64,000 nt of DNA from Bacteroides stercoris ATCC 43183 (GTDB taxonomy: Bacteria > Bacteroidota > Bacteroidia > Bacteroidales > Bacteroidaceae): assembly GCF_025147325.1 (NCBI RefSeq), contig NZ_CP102262.1:3906001-3970000 (forward strand), in the 5' to 3' direction. This document shows, piece by piece, positions 26,721 to 36,422 of this stretch. How positions within the stretch are numbered: the stretch's first letter is position 1; each line of letters begins with the position of its first letter. Under the pieces are notes generated by a model. It was not told the DNA's origin, did not search any database, and saw only the letters and a program-made list of their open reading frames with translations. Made by a program: the position numbers and the translations under genes.

Positions 26721-29279
26721 ATGAAAACAAGTTCCTGTCTGCAACTATTAGTCAGTCTTTCTACCGCCCTACTGATATTCAGTGCCTGCCATGACGACGC
26801 AATGCCCAAACTGCCTGCCACCGACGGTACCGACAGTTCCGAAATGCCCGATGCCTACCATGACAAGATTCGGGAGCAGCCTTACCCAAAAGCAGACAAC
26901 GAACTTTATCTGAACCCCGCTCCCCTCATTGTGCCGCAGGCCATGAAAACCGGTGTAAAACTGCAATTCTCCCTTTCACGCAGCCAGAACTTCGATACCC
27001 CCGAAACACTCATTTCCGAACCTGTAGAATGGTGTATGTTCAACCCCCATAAACAGTTGGCAAACGGAACATGGTACTGGCGTTTCCGCAACATCACTGC
27101 CGACGGCACTGAAGAGACATGGAGCGAAAGCTACACATTTGAAGTGAAAGAAACCACTCCCGTTTTTGTCACTCCCCCTTTCGATACATTTCAAAAAAAC
27201 GCCCCTCACACCTACCCCCGCCTCTATTGTTTTCTGGACGACCGTATCCAGACAGCCCGGCAAGAAGTAACCTCACATAGCGAATACCAACGGCTGACAG
27301 GTAATGCCGACAATGCCGTCGATGCCGACCTGACAACTATCGTCAACCCTTACGACCAAATCGGAGACCTAAAGAAATACATCCAAGACCTTTACCAGGC
27401 ATACTACCTGACACAACAGGAAAAATATGCCCAACGACTGCATGAACTGCTGCAACTGTTAACCGATACTCCGGCAAGCGACGCCACCCTGTTTGCCGAC
27501 AATTTCAGGAGTACCGACATCGCTTTCTGTTTTCTCAAACCTTATGACCTGCTCTATAACCGGCTGTCTGCCGAAGAACGCCAGAATACAGAAAAGTTAT
27601 TGATGCGTGTACTGCATCACTACTATCCGCAACAGTGCGGCATTCAGGAAAATCATATCTTCGACAACCACTTTTGGCAACAAAATCTCCGTATACTCTT
27701 TCAGGCTGCTTTTCTGCTATACGACAATGACAACTACAAAAGCGAAGTGCTGCCAATCATGGAGTACTACTACGAATTATGGACCGCCCGCGCTCCGGCT
27801 TCAGGATTCAACCGGGACGGAGTATGGCACAACGGAACGGGATATTTCAACAACAACGCACGTACCCTGTTCTACATGCCGATGCTCCTTTCGTACATCA
27901 CACACAAAGACTTTCTATTGCATCCCTGGTATCGGAATGCCGGACAGTCGCTCGCCTTTACCTGCCCGCCCGAAAGCAAAAACATCGGTTTCGGCGACGG
28001 TAGTGAAAAATACACTGCGGCAACCTACCAATATGCCGCCTTTGCCGACTTCCTTGCACGCGAGGCAGGCGACGGATATGCGGGCTGGTATGCACAACAA
28101 GCGGCAAAAACACTGGTCCGCGATTCCGATATGCGGCTCTACCGCATGGCAAGCAGCCACATCGGCTATAGCACACAATTGCCGGAAGACACGCCGAAAC
28201 TCGTCTGGTACAAAGATGCAGGTGAAGTAGCCATACACAGCAATCTCACCGATACGGAAAACGATCTGGCTCTGGCATTCCGTTCCAGCACATTCGGTTC
28301 GGGAAGCCACACCGTGTCCAACCAGAATGCTTTCAATCTGCTGTACCGTGGCACGGATGTCTACCGTAGCAGCGGTTATTACACAAGCTTCTCGGATGCC
28401 CACAACCTGATGTCTTACCGTCATACCCGCGCCCATAACACGATACTGGTCAACGGCATCGGGCAGCCTTTCTCCACCGAAGGATACGGCTGCATTGTAC
28501 GTGCCATGGGTGGCGAACACATTTCCTATTGTCTGGGAGATGCTTCGAAAGCCTATTCCGGAATCAGCAAGGATCCCATGTGGGTATCTGCCTTCGAAGC
28601 CGCCGGCATCACGCAAACGCCCGAAAATGGTTTCGGACCCACACCACTCACCCGATACCGTCGGCACGTACTGATGCTGCATCCCGACATCGTAGTACTC
28701 TACGACGAACTGGAAGCCAAAGAAACCGCACGGTGGGATTGGTTGTTGCACAGCCCCACCAAGTTCAGTATCGACAACAACCTGCAAACAGTAACCACTT
28801 GTAACACAGAGAAAGTTTTCACCGCCACCACCAGCCTGTTCAGCAATGAACAGATAACCCTGTCGCAGACCGACCGTTTTACTGTACCACCCGCCAGTTC
28901 GTCCGATACCACCTATCCTAACCAGTGGCATCTGACGGCTTGTATTGATGGAAAAGAAAAAGTACGTATCCTTGCTATCATCCAGATAAAAACCGACAAT
29001 GACACTCCTACCCCAATACACCAAATGGGGAATATCCTGACTTGCGGTCATTGGACCATAGAAGCAGAATTAGACGCATCCTCGCCTGCCATGCTAAACG
29101 TGACGCACAGCATGAAGAAATCCTCTTTCCACTACGGAGATACATCTCCTGTCCTGAACGGACAACCCTACATGCCTGCCTGTCCGGACGCTTCCATACT
29201 CTACGACAAGGTAAACGGGGACTACACCGTTACGGAACAAGCAGACTACCAGCCTGCATCCACCCGTATAACCCGCTGA
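26721..29279 (+). CDS. heparinase II/III-type lyase C (DUF4962 type, lipoprotein)
   Basis: The 852-residue precursor has a lipoprotein signal with FSAC (Cys22) and acidic CHDD, unlike the signal-peptidase-I type of A, B, D and E, so this copy is likely membrane-anchored, perhaps at the surface. The N-terminal region REQPYPKADNELYLNPAPL groups it with D and E rather than A and B. Putative active residues: Asn316-His317 (ENHIFDNHFW), Tyr of WHNGTGYF, His of GSHTVSNQN, RAHNTILVN. It follows a terminator and ends in another one at 29330, so it looks like a single-gene unit directly ahead of the regulator gene. It should start depolymerisation of the uronate polymer outside the cell. Confidence 0.85.
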   Translation: MKTSSCLQLLVSLSTALLIFSACHDDAMPKLPATDGTDSSEMPDAYHDKIREQPYPKADNELYLNPAPLIVPQAMKTGVKLQFSLSRSQNFDTPETLISEPVEWCMFNPHKQLANGTWYWRFRNITADGTEETWSESYTFEVKETTPVFVTPPFDTFQKNAPHTYPRLYCFLDDRIQTARQEVTSHSEYQRLTGNADNAVDADLTTIVNPYDQIGDLKKYIQDLYQAYYLTQQEKYAQRLHELLQLLTDTPASDATLFADNFRSTDIAFCFLKPYDLLYNRLSAEERQNTEKLLMRVLHHYYPQQCGIQENHIFDNHFWQQNLRILFQAAFLLYDNDNYKSEVLPIMEYYYELWTARAPASGFNRDGVWHNGTGYFNNNARTLFYMPMLLSYITHKDFLLHPWYRNAGQSLAFTCPPESKNIGFGDGSEKYTAATYQYAAFADFLAREAGDGYAGWYAQQAAKTLVRDSDMRLYRMASSHIGYSTQLPEDTPKLVWYKDAGEVAIHSNLTDTENDLALAFRSSTFGSGSHTVSNQNAFNLLYRGTDVYRSSGYYTSFSDAHNLMSYRHTRAHNTILVNGIGQPFSTEGYGCIVRAMGGEHISYCLGDASKAYSGISKDPMWVSAFEAAGITQTPENGFGPTPLTRYRRHVLMLHPDIVVLYDELEAKETARWDWLLHSPTKFSIDNNLQTVTTCNTEKVFTATTSLFSNEQITLSQTDRFTVPPASSSDTTYPNQWHLTACIDGKEKVRILAIIQIKTDNDTPTPIHQMGNILTCGHWTIEAELDASSPAMLNVTHSMKKSSFHYGDTSPVLNGQPYMPACPDASILYDKVNGDYTVTEQADYQPASTRITR

Positions 29280-29329
29280 CAGCAACAGACGAAACAATCG
29301 CATACTGATGATACTGCATTCCGCTTGAT

Positions 29330-29377
29330 AATAAATCTTCATTTTTACAAAATCTCCGGTAAAAATGAAGATTTATT
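29330..29377 (+). terminator. intrinsic terminator of lyase C
   Basis: A perfect 19-bp inverted repeat (29330-29348 with 29359-29377) around a 10-nt loop, the right arm ending GAAGATTTATT. It abuts the -7 element of the regulator gene. Confidence 0.8.
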
Positions 29378-29379
29378 CG

Positions 29380-29387
29380 TATCTTTG
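29380..29387 (+). promoter_or_regulatory. -7 element of the hybrid two-component gene
   Basis: TATCTTTG matches the TAnnTTTG consensus exactly and lies 33 bases before the ATG at 29421. The -33 position falls inside the terminator stem and has no TTTG. Confidence 0.5.
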
Positions 29388-29420
29388 TTGTATAAGAACA
29401 ACCTTACGCGTTAATAAACC

Positions 29421-32400
29421 ATGATGAAACCCGTTCTATTACTCGCATTGCTTTGGACATTCATATCTCCACTTCATGCTCAAATTGCCAACCGCATAAA
29501 TTTTATTCACCTCGGAGTAAACGAAGGACTGTCGCAAAATACAGTTTTCGACATCACTCAGGATAAGCAGGGCAATATGTGGTTTGCCACTTACGACGGA
29601 CTGAACAGATACGACGGTTACGATTTTACCGTATACCAAAATGACGAACAGAATCCATACAGCATCGGCAGCAATATAATCAGGGTATGCACAACCGATT
29701 CGCAAGGACGGCTATGGGCAGGCACACAAGAAGGGTTGTCACTCTATGATGCAGAACAGGATAAATTCTATAATTATACCTATCAGAAAAATAAAAAGAA
29801 CACACCAATTACCAATATCGTGGAAGTCGATGAACACCGGTTATTTCTGTTCACCGACGGTAATGACAAGCAACTTCTGCTTTTTGATACCGAAACCCGC
29901 CGGTTCTCAAACGCTCCCCTGCATCCTTCGCTCTCATCCGTGTCTCCCACAACCATCTCCAGACAAGGAGACAATATATACATAGGAAGTTATCAAGGAA
30001 TATTCATCTACTCGATTCCACACAACACCCTTGAACATATAATGCCTGATGAACTGCAAGGCAAACAGATTCTCGCCATTCTGCAACAATCCCCAATCTG
30101 CCTGTGGATAGGAACAGAGGGAAACGGACTGTACAAAATCAACCCGCAAAGCAAAGAAATAACCAACTACGTCCATATTCCCGGAAAAAAAGGAAGCATC
30201 AGTTCCAACTACATCCGCTCACTGACACTCGATTCCCAAAACGTCCTATGGATAGGCAGCATCAATTCTTTGAACATCTACAATGAAGCAACCGATTCTT
30301 TCGACAACTATACCAGCAATTCGGAAATCAACGGCAGCCTTTCACAAACATCCGTCCGTGACATCTTTATGGACTCTCAAAAAGGAATGTGGTTAGGCAC
30401 ATACTACGGTGGGTTAAACTATTATCACCCGTTGAAGAACCGTTTTCATAGCATCCTGCCTGTAACAAAAGGGAGTTTGCTGAGCCACAATACCATTGAA
30501 TGTATTAAAGAGGACTCCCAAAAAGGACTTTGGATAGGTACCAACAACGGCGGCATAAACTACTACAACCCGCAAACACATCAAATTACAAATTACACGC
30601 AGAAAGAAGGACTGGCTTCCAATGACATAAAAGCCATATATATAGATGATACCCAGAATCTGGTCTATATCGGTACTCATACCGGCGGACTCAGTATCCT
30701 GCACCGCAATTCCGGCCGTATCGAAACGTTCAATAGCAGGGAAACGAGAAATCTGTACGATATAGAACCGGCTGTCAACGGTGATTTATGGCTGACCGGC
30801 ATGTCGGATCTTCTACGTTTCAATCCCCGGCAAAAGACATTCACTCCCGTTACCTCCCTGAGCAACGGACAGCCTTTAGGTCTGGACGAATTCAAATATA
30901 TCCTGCGCGACAGCAAACAACGTCTTTGGCTGAGCGGAGAAAAGGGACTGGACATATATACGGAACATGAAAACGGACTATCGGTATGCCCCCTATTGCC
31001 AAAGGCATGCCCCATAAAACATAAAGCTATCAATGTCATTTACGAAGCGTATAACGGAATTTTCTGGATAGGAACACGAAGCGGACTTTTCCGTTTTGAC
31101 GAAGCCCGGAAAGAATATAAGCAATATACCGTTGCCGACGGACTTCCCAATAACGTCATCCATGGAATATTGGAAGACGAGTACGGCAAACTGTGGCTGA
31201 GCACCAACAAAGGACTGAGTTGTTTTCATCCCGAAACCGAAAAATTCCGCAACTACACCAACAATGACGGACTGCAAAGCAACCAGTTTACCAACAATGC
31301 CTATTACCGGACCGCAGAAGGACAAATGTACTTCGGCGGCATCAACGGCATTACCACATTCCACCCGGAACAAATAGTAGACAATCCCTATACTCCTCCG
31401 GTCCTTATCACAAAATTGCATCTGTTCAATCAGACGGTTTTCCCCAACGACGGCACCGGAATACTACAGAACAGCATCAGCAATACGAAGAGCATCACAT
31501 TATCGAGCAAGCAATCCATGTTTTCGCTTGATTTTGTCGTGTCAAACTATATATCGGGCAATCAGAACACATTTGCCTATATGCTGAAAGGCTATGACCG
31601 GGATTGGTACTATTCCAATGTCCTACGTACCGTATCTTATTCCAACCTGCCGGCAGGAACTTATCATTTCCTTGTAAAAGCCGCCAACAGCGACGGCAAA
31701 TGGAATGAGACACCTACCGAACTGGAAATCGTGGTACTACCCGTCTGGTACAAGACATGGTGGGCCTCCCTGCTATTCGCCACCGCTTTTGTTTCCGTCA
31801 CAGTCTTTATATTCCGCTACTTCTGGATGCGCAAAAGCATGGAAGCGCAGCTGAAAATGGAACGTATGGATAAAGAGCGTCAGAAAGAGGTGAATGAAAT
31901 GAAACTGCGCTTTTTCATCAACATTTCCCATGAATTGCGTACTCCGCTTACCCTTATTCTGGCTCCGGTACAGGAAATGCTGGATAAAGTAAGCGACCGC
32001 TGGCTACACAAACAGTTGGAATATGTACAAAAAAACACCAACCGCCTGCTGCATCTGGTTAATCAGCTAATGGACTACCGCCGTGCCGAACTGGGCGTAT
32101 TCAATCTGAAAGTCAGGCCCAATCCCATACATAACGTAATCGAAAAAGATTTCTCGTTCTACGAACGTCTGGCACAACGCAAGCAGATAGCCTACAACCT
32201 CCACTCCAACGCGGAAGGGCGTGAGATTCTATGCGACCCGGATTACATGGAGCTTATCGTAAACAACCTGCTGTCCAATGCCTTTAAATATACCGGTGAA
32301 GGCAAAAGCATCACCGTTACATTGAAAGAAGAGAACCATGAATTGCTTCTCCAGGTCAAAGATACGGGAGACGGCATTCCTTTCGACAAACAAGGCAAAA

Positions 32401-33452
32401 TATTCGAACGCTTCTACCAGATAGACAACGAGCATTTAGGCAGTGGTATCGGATTGTCATTGGTGCAACGGCTTGTCGACCTGCACCACGGACGCATCGA
32501 ACTGGAAAGCGAAGAAGGTGCCGGAAGCACTTTCTCCGTCTATCTCCCGACAGAAGAGTCGGCATATCTTCCGGAAGAGAGACAGACAGCACCCGACTCC
32601 ACAGAAGAGCAGCGAGTCTACACCACCAACGACCGGAATATGTATGTTATCGACACGGAAGAGGAAGAAATCACGGAAGAGACAACAGTCAAAGAGGAAC
32701 AACGCCAAGAAACCATTCTGATTGCAGAGGACAATACCGATATCCGCCAATACCTCTGTGAAGAATTGGGCAAAAGTTATCATATATTGCAGGCAAGCAA
32801 CGGTGAGGAAGCATTGGCCATCCTAAAGGAACAGGATACAGACCTTATACTGACCGATGTCATGATGCCTGTCATGGACGGGTTGCAGTTATGCAAACAG
32901 ATAAAACAGAGTCTCCGTACCTGTCATATACCGGTCATCATACTCTCTGCCAAAACCGATTTGAAAGAGCAGTTGGAAGGATTACAGGTGGGTGCGGACG
33001 ACTATATCCCCAAACCTTTCTCAATGGCAATGGTTGCTGCGAAAATCAAGAACCTGTTCCGTACGCGCCACCGGGCTATTGAGCATTATTCGCACTCTTT
33101 GGAAATAGAGCCCGAAAAAGTAGCGCTCAATCCGTTGGATGAAGAACTATTGAAAAAGGCAATGGCCATTGTAGAGAAAAACCTGGACAATGTGGAATTC
33201 TCTACCAACGACTTCGCACGTGAAATGTGCATGAGCCGTTCCAACCTGCACATCAAGATGAAAGCACTGACTGGAGAATCAACCAACGATTTTATCCGTA
33301 AAATGCGCTTTAACCAGGCATGCAAACTATTACAGGAAGGCCGGCATACCGTATCCGAAATCAGTGGAATAGTCGGTTTCAACACCCCGTCCTATTTCGC
33401 AACCAGCTTTAAGAAATACTTCGGCTGCCTGCCGTCGGAATACGGGAAATAG
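29421..33452 (+). CDS. hybrid two-component system regulator (HTCS)
   Basis: The 1343-residue inner-membrane protein joins sensor kinase and response regulator in one chain. After a signal peptide (to about 21) come many two-component propeller repeats (about 25-690; e.g. DKQGNMWFATYDGLNRYDG, DSQGRLWAGTQEGLS), a Y_Y_Y domain, one transmembrane helix (about 780-802), HisKA with ISHELRTP (His837), HATPase (NNLLSNAFKYT, DTGDGIPF, GSGIGLSLV), a receiver domain with LTDVMMP (Asp1146) and an AraC-type helix-turn-helix ending FGCLPSEYGK. The periplasmic propeller senses an oligosaccharide released by the lyases and the HTH activates the locus. It is the only regulator in the locus, so it probably serves all its transcription units. 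Confidence 0.96.
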   Translation: MMKPVLLLALLWTFISPLHAQIANRINFIHLGVNEGLSQNTVFDITQDKQGNMWFATYDGLNRYDGYDFTVYQNDEQNPYSIGSNIIRVCTTDSQGRLWAGTQEGLSLYDAEQDKFYNYTYQKNKKNTPITNIVEVDEHRLFLFTDGNDKQLLLFDTETRRFSNAPLHPSLSSVSPTTISRQGDNIYIGSYQGIFIYSIPHNTLEHIMPDELQGKQILAILQQSPICLWIGTEGNGLYKINPQSKEITNYVHIPGKKGSISSNYIRSLTLDSQNVLWIGSINSLNIYNEATDSFDNYTSNSEINGSLSQTSVRDIFMDSQKGMWLGTYYGGLNYYHPLKNRFHSILPVTKGSLLSHNTIECIKEDSQKGLWIGTNNGGINYYNPQTHQITNYTQKEGLASNDIKAIYIDDTQNLVYIGTHTGGLSILHRNSGRIETFNSRETRNLYDIEPAVNGDLWLTGMSDLLRFNPRQKTFTPVTSLSNGQPLGLDEFKYILRDSKQRLWLSGEKGLDIYTEHENGLSVCPLLPKACPIKHKAINVIYEAYNGIFWIGTRSGLFRFDEARKEYKQYTVADGLPNNVIHGILEDEYGKLWLSTNKGLSCFHPETEKFRNYTNNDGLQSNQFTNNAYYRTAEGQMYFGGINGITTFHPEQIVDNPYTPPVLITKLHLFNQTVFPNDGTGILQNSISNTKSITLSSKQSMFSLDFVVSNYISGNQNTFAYMLKGYDRDWYYSNVLRTVSYSNLPAGTYHFLVKAANSDGKWNETPTELEIVVLPVWYKTWWASLLFATAFVSVTVFIFRYFWMRKSMEAQLKMERMDKERQKEVNEMKLRFFINISHELRTPLTLILAPVQEMLDKVSDRWLHKQLEYVQKNTNRLLHLVNQLMDYRRAELGVFNLKVRPNPIHNVIEKDFSFYERLAQRKQIAYNLHSNAEGREILCDPDYMELIVNNLLSNAFKYTGEGKSITVTLKEENHELLLQVKDTGDGIPFDKQGKIFERFYQIDNEHLGSGIGLSLVQRLVDLHHGRIELESEEGAGSTFSVYLPTEESAYLPEERQTAPDSTEEQRVYTTNDRNMYVIDTEEEEITEETTVKEEQRQETILIAEDNTDIRQYLCEELGKSYHILQASNGEEALAILKEQDTDLILTDVMMPVMDGLQLCKQIKQSLRTCHIPVIILSAKTDLKEQLEGLQVGADDYIPKPFSMAMVAAKIKNLFRTRHRAIEHYSHSLEIEPEKVALNPLDEELLKKAMAIVEKNLDNVEFSTNDFAREMCMSRSNLHIKMKALTGESTNDFIRKMRFNQACKLLQEGRHTVSEISGIVGFNTPSYFATSFKKYFGCLPSEYGK

Positions 33453-33490
33453 TTATCCGGACATACTTAACATACGAATCTTAAAAGGGG

Positions 33491-33641
33491 ATGTGTCAAA
33501 ATACACTTGACGATTTCTTTTAGGCACGGATTACACGGATTTCACAGAAAAAGAATAAAGAAAATCTGTGAATCCGTGTTTTCCGTGTAATCCGTGCCTA
33601 AAAAAAACAAATAGTAAGCAGATTTTAGTTTTGACACACAT
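33491..33641. repeat. nested inverted-repeat element between HTCS and lyase D
   Basis: Inner arms of 18 bp (TAGGCACGGATTACACGG, 33521-33538, with its exact complement at 33583-33600) are extended by TTTCACAG / CTGTGAA, and outer arms TGTCAAAA (33494-33501) and TTTTGACA (33629-33636) enclose them. The total is about 150 bp, MITE- or BIME-like. Read on the plus strand the inner stem ends in AAAAA, so it is not a typical plus-strand terminator. It fills most of the 348-base gap before lyase D. Confidence 0.7.
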
Positions 33642-33753
33642 TCTTTTATTTACTTATACAAATTTGAAAGTGTTTTGTACAGAAATGCAAGCACTTTATA
33701 CGCAAGCAACAATTTGCTCTACGCCATTATAAGCTGTTTTCATTCCAACCCGA

Positions 33754-33761
33754 TACCTTTG
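33754..33761 (+). promoter_or_regulatory. -7 element of lyase D
   Basis: TACCTTTG is an exact TAnnTTTG match 40 bases before the ATG at 33801. It lies inside the 5' extension of the open frame, which supports the 33801 start. A CAACAAT box at 33707 resembles the one in front of the GH88 gene but sits 12 bases further from the -7 element. Confidence 0.5.
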
Positions 33762-33800
33762 CATCGGTTAGCTTCGAATCATTTTAAGACCAATATAATT

Positions 33801-36305
33801 ATGAAAAGACAGCTTTTTATTCTCATGGCATTCTGCCTGACACTGATTACTGCACAGGCTGGAAATGTCAGTCGCATACACGAAAATGTACGGGAAACCC
33901 CGTATCCGCAGCACGGACACACTTTATATATAAATCCCACACCGCTATTGGTTCCCCAAAGCACCAGGCAATCAGACTATCTGCAATTCAACCTTTCCAG
34001 AAGCAAAGACTTTTCGGATGCAAGCACTGTTTTATCTCAACCCAAACCCTGGTGCATGTTCAATCCGCATAAGATACTGGAAAACGGTACATGGTATTGG
34101 CGCGTGCGCTCTGTAAGCAAAGAAGGCAAAGAATTTCCCTGGAGCAGAACCTACAGTTTTACCGTAACGGACGGTGTTCCTCAATTTGTCACTCCCGAAG
34201 CCGATGTCTTTCTAAGTAATGTCCCCAAAACGTATCCCCGCATCTATTGTTTTCTGAACGATAATCTGGAGAAAGCACGCAAGAACGTACGCTCCCATCC
34301 CGAATTCGAGAACATGATTGACGACTCACGCAATGCACTCAGTTCAAACTATACCAATGATACCAAACCATACAGGCAAATCACCCGTATGGCTGCCGAA
34401 TGCGACAATCTGAATACAGCCTACCAAATGCTGCAACTGGACGTATACGCAGAAAAGATGGTACAGAACGTACGTTGCCTGCTGGCCGTAGAACCCGACC
34501 CGAAAGTCATCAACAACGATTTCAACGCAGGAGAATTGATTTATACACTGGCATGCACTTATGAAAATTGTCATGACCGATTCACACCGCAAGAGCGCAA
34601 ACAGATAGAAGGCATCATCATGGACATCCTTTCGCTCTATTACAAGAAACACATGATAGGAAACGAAGAAACCCACATCTTCGACAATCACTTCTGGCAG
34701 TTCGCATTTCGCCATTTCATGCAAGCGGCATTAGTGATGTACGATAAATATCCGCTTGCCAAAGAATACCTGGAATACAGCTACGAATTGTGGACGGCGC
34801 GTGCTCCGGCATCCGGTTTCAACCGCGACGGCTCATGGCACAACGGCACAAGCTATTTCAGCGCCAACGCCGTTACCCTGGCTTATGTCCCCACTTTGTT
34901 CGGTTATCTTACGAAGACAGACTTTATGCAACATCCCTGGTATAAAAATGCCGGTCTTGGCATGCTATACAGTTGGCAGCCCCGTTCGTTGAGCGCCGGT
35001 TTCGGCGACGGACATGAGAAGAACAACGGCAAGCCCCTGCGCATTCGCAGCGCTTTTGCCGACTTCATGGCACGTACTACCGGAGACCCCTATGCAGCCT
35101 GGTATTCGTCCATCAACAACCGTTACAAAACGGAATCCGAAACACGTCTGTTCCGCATGGCATGCAGCCTGCAACGCCCCCGAAAGGCTGAATTACCCTC
35201 AAATGCCCCCAAAGCCGTATGGTTTAAGGATACCGGTGAGATGATAGCCAACAGCAATCTGAAAGACTATAAACACAATATCAGCCTCAGCTTCCGTTCC
35301 AGCCCGTTCGGTTCCGGCAGCCACACACATTCCAATCAAAACGCCTTCAACCTGCACTACGGCGGCAAAGCCATCTATCATGCAGTAGGCCATTATATGA
35401 ACTTTTCCGATCCGCACAATCTGTTGTCCTACCGCCATACACGCGCCCACAACACCCTGCTGGTTGACGGTATCGGCCAGCCATTCACCACGCGTGCATA
35501 CGGAAACATAGTACGCATGTTCAACGGAGAGCATATATCATATGCCCTGGGAGATGCATCCAACGCCTATTGCGGCATCAGCGAATACCCCATGTGGCAG
35601 AAAAACTTCGCCAATCATAAACTTGAACAGTCGCGGGAAAACGGCTTTGGAGAAACTCCCCTGAAGAAATACCGCCGTCATATATTCCTGCTGCATCCCA
35701 ATATTGTGGTTATCTATGACGAGCTTGAAGCCGACAAGGCGGTCAGCTGGGATTGGCTGCTGCACAGCCCGGTAAAATTCGAAATAGACGAGGCGACATC
35801 GACCCTGACCACCCGTAACAAAAAGAGTAAATATACCTCTGTCGCCCGCCTGTTCAGCGAACAGAAATGTACTATCGGCCAAACGGATAAATTTGCAGCC
35901 GAACCCAACAAGAAAATAGGCGTACGCGGTGAAGATTTCACAGCTCCCTGGTCGCTGACGGCCAGCTATGAACCTTGTAAGGCCAATCGTATCCTCACCA
36001 TCATCCAGGTGGAGGCAGACGGTAACCGGATAATAGAGATAGAACGCGGCAACAACAACAGTTTCCAATGCGGCGACTGGAAGATTGAAGCGGAACTGAA
36101 TGCCCGACGTCCGGCAAGCCTCTACATCCGGAATAATGAAACAGAAACCACCTTCAGTTACGGAAAGGAAAAACCGGTAATCAACGGAAAGGTATATGAA
36201 CGCAAAGAGAAACAGTCTTCCGTATTATACGACAGTTTTAACGGAGTATGGGAAGTGCGGGAAATGCAAGACTGTCCCGCACAAATTACCGGTAAAATAA
36301 AATAG
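33801..36305 (+). CDS. heparinase II/III-type lyase D (DUF4962 type)
   Basis: The 834-residue secreted lyase has signal peptide MKRQLFILMAFCLTLITAQA and is most similar to lyase E throughout (RETPYPQHGHTLYINPTPLLVP; SWHNGTSYFSANAVTLAYVPTLFGYLT). Putative catalytic residues are Asn296-His297 (ETHIFDNHFW), the Tyr of WHNGTSYF, and the His of GSHTHSNQN. The usual Asn of ENH is Thr here (ETH). The in-frame ATG at 33675 was rejected: the -7 element at 33754 lies downstream of it and only the later start gives a signal peptide. The second SusC gene follows after 117 bases without a clear terminator, so D-susC2-susD2-lipoprotein may be one operon. Confidence 0.85.
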   Translation: MKRQLFILMAFCLTLITAQAGNVSRIHENVRETPYPQHGHTLYINPTPLLVPQSTRQSDYLQFNLSRSKDFSDASTVLSQPKPWCMFNPHKILENGTWYWRVRSVSKEGKEFPWSRTYSFTVTDGVPQFVTPEADVFLSNVPKTYPRIYCFLNDNLEKARKNVRSHPEFENMIDDSRNALSSNYTNDTKPYRQITRMAAECDNLNTAYQMLQLDVYAEKMVQNVRCLLAVEPDPKVINNDFNAGELIYTLACTYENCHDRFTPQERKQIEGIIMDILSLYYKKHMIGNEETHIFDNHFWQFAFRHFMQAALVMYDKYPLAKEYLEYSYELWTARAPASGFNRDGSWHNGTSYFSANAVTLAYVPTLFGYLTKTDFMQHPWYKNAGLGMLYSWQPRSLSAGFGDGHEKNNGKPLRIRSAFADFMARTTGDPYAAWYSSINNRYKTESETRLFRMACSLQRPRKAELPSNAPKAVWFKDTGEMIANSNLKDYKHNISLSFRSSPFGSGSHTHSNQNAFNLHYGGKAIYHAVGHYMNFSDPHNLLSYRHTRAHNTLLVDGIGQPFTTRAYGNIVRMFNGEHISYALGDASNAYCGISEYPMWQKNFANHKLEQSRENGFGETPLKKYRRHIFLLHPNIVVIYDELEADKAVSWDWLLHSPVKFEIDEATSTLTTRNKKSKYTSVARLFSEQKCTIGQTDKFAAEPNKKIGVRGEDFTAPWSLTASYEPCKANRILTIIQVEADGNRIIEIERGNNNSFQCGDWKIEAELNARRPASLYIRNNETETTFSYGKEKPVINGKVYERKEKQSSVLYDSFNGVWEVREMQDCPAQITGKIK

Positions 36306-36422
36306 CAAGCTTTTACTAATTAAAGCGTACTCTATAGACGAAACCCTTTTTTGGGGTCACTTATTGAATATGTATTTTTTAAACTGTATAACATGAAAGA
36401 AGCATTTTTTAATTAAAGTATT

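Noticed and set aside
33675..33800. Upstream start for lyase D
   Set aside because: The -7 element at 33754 lies within it; the signal peptide begins at 33801.
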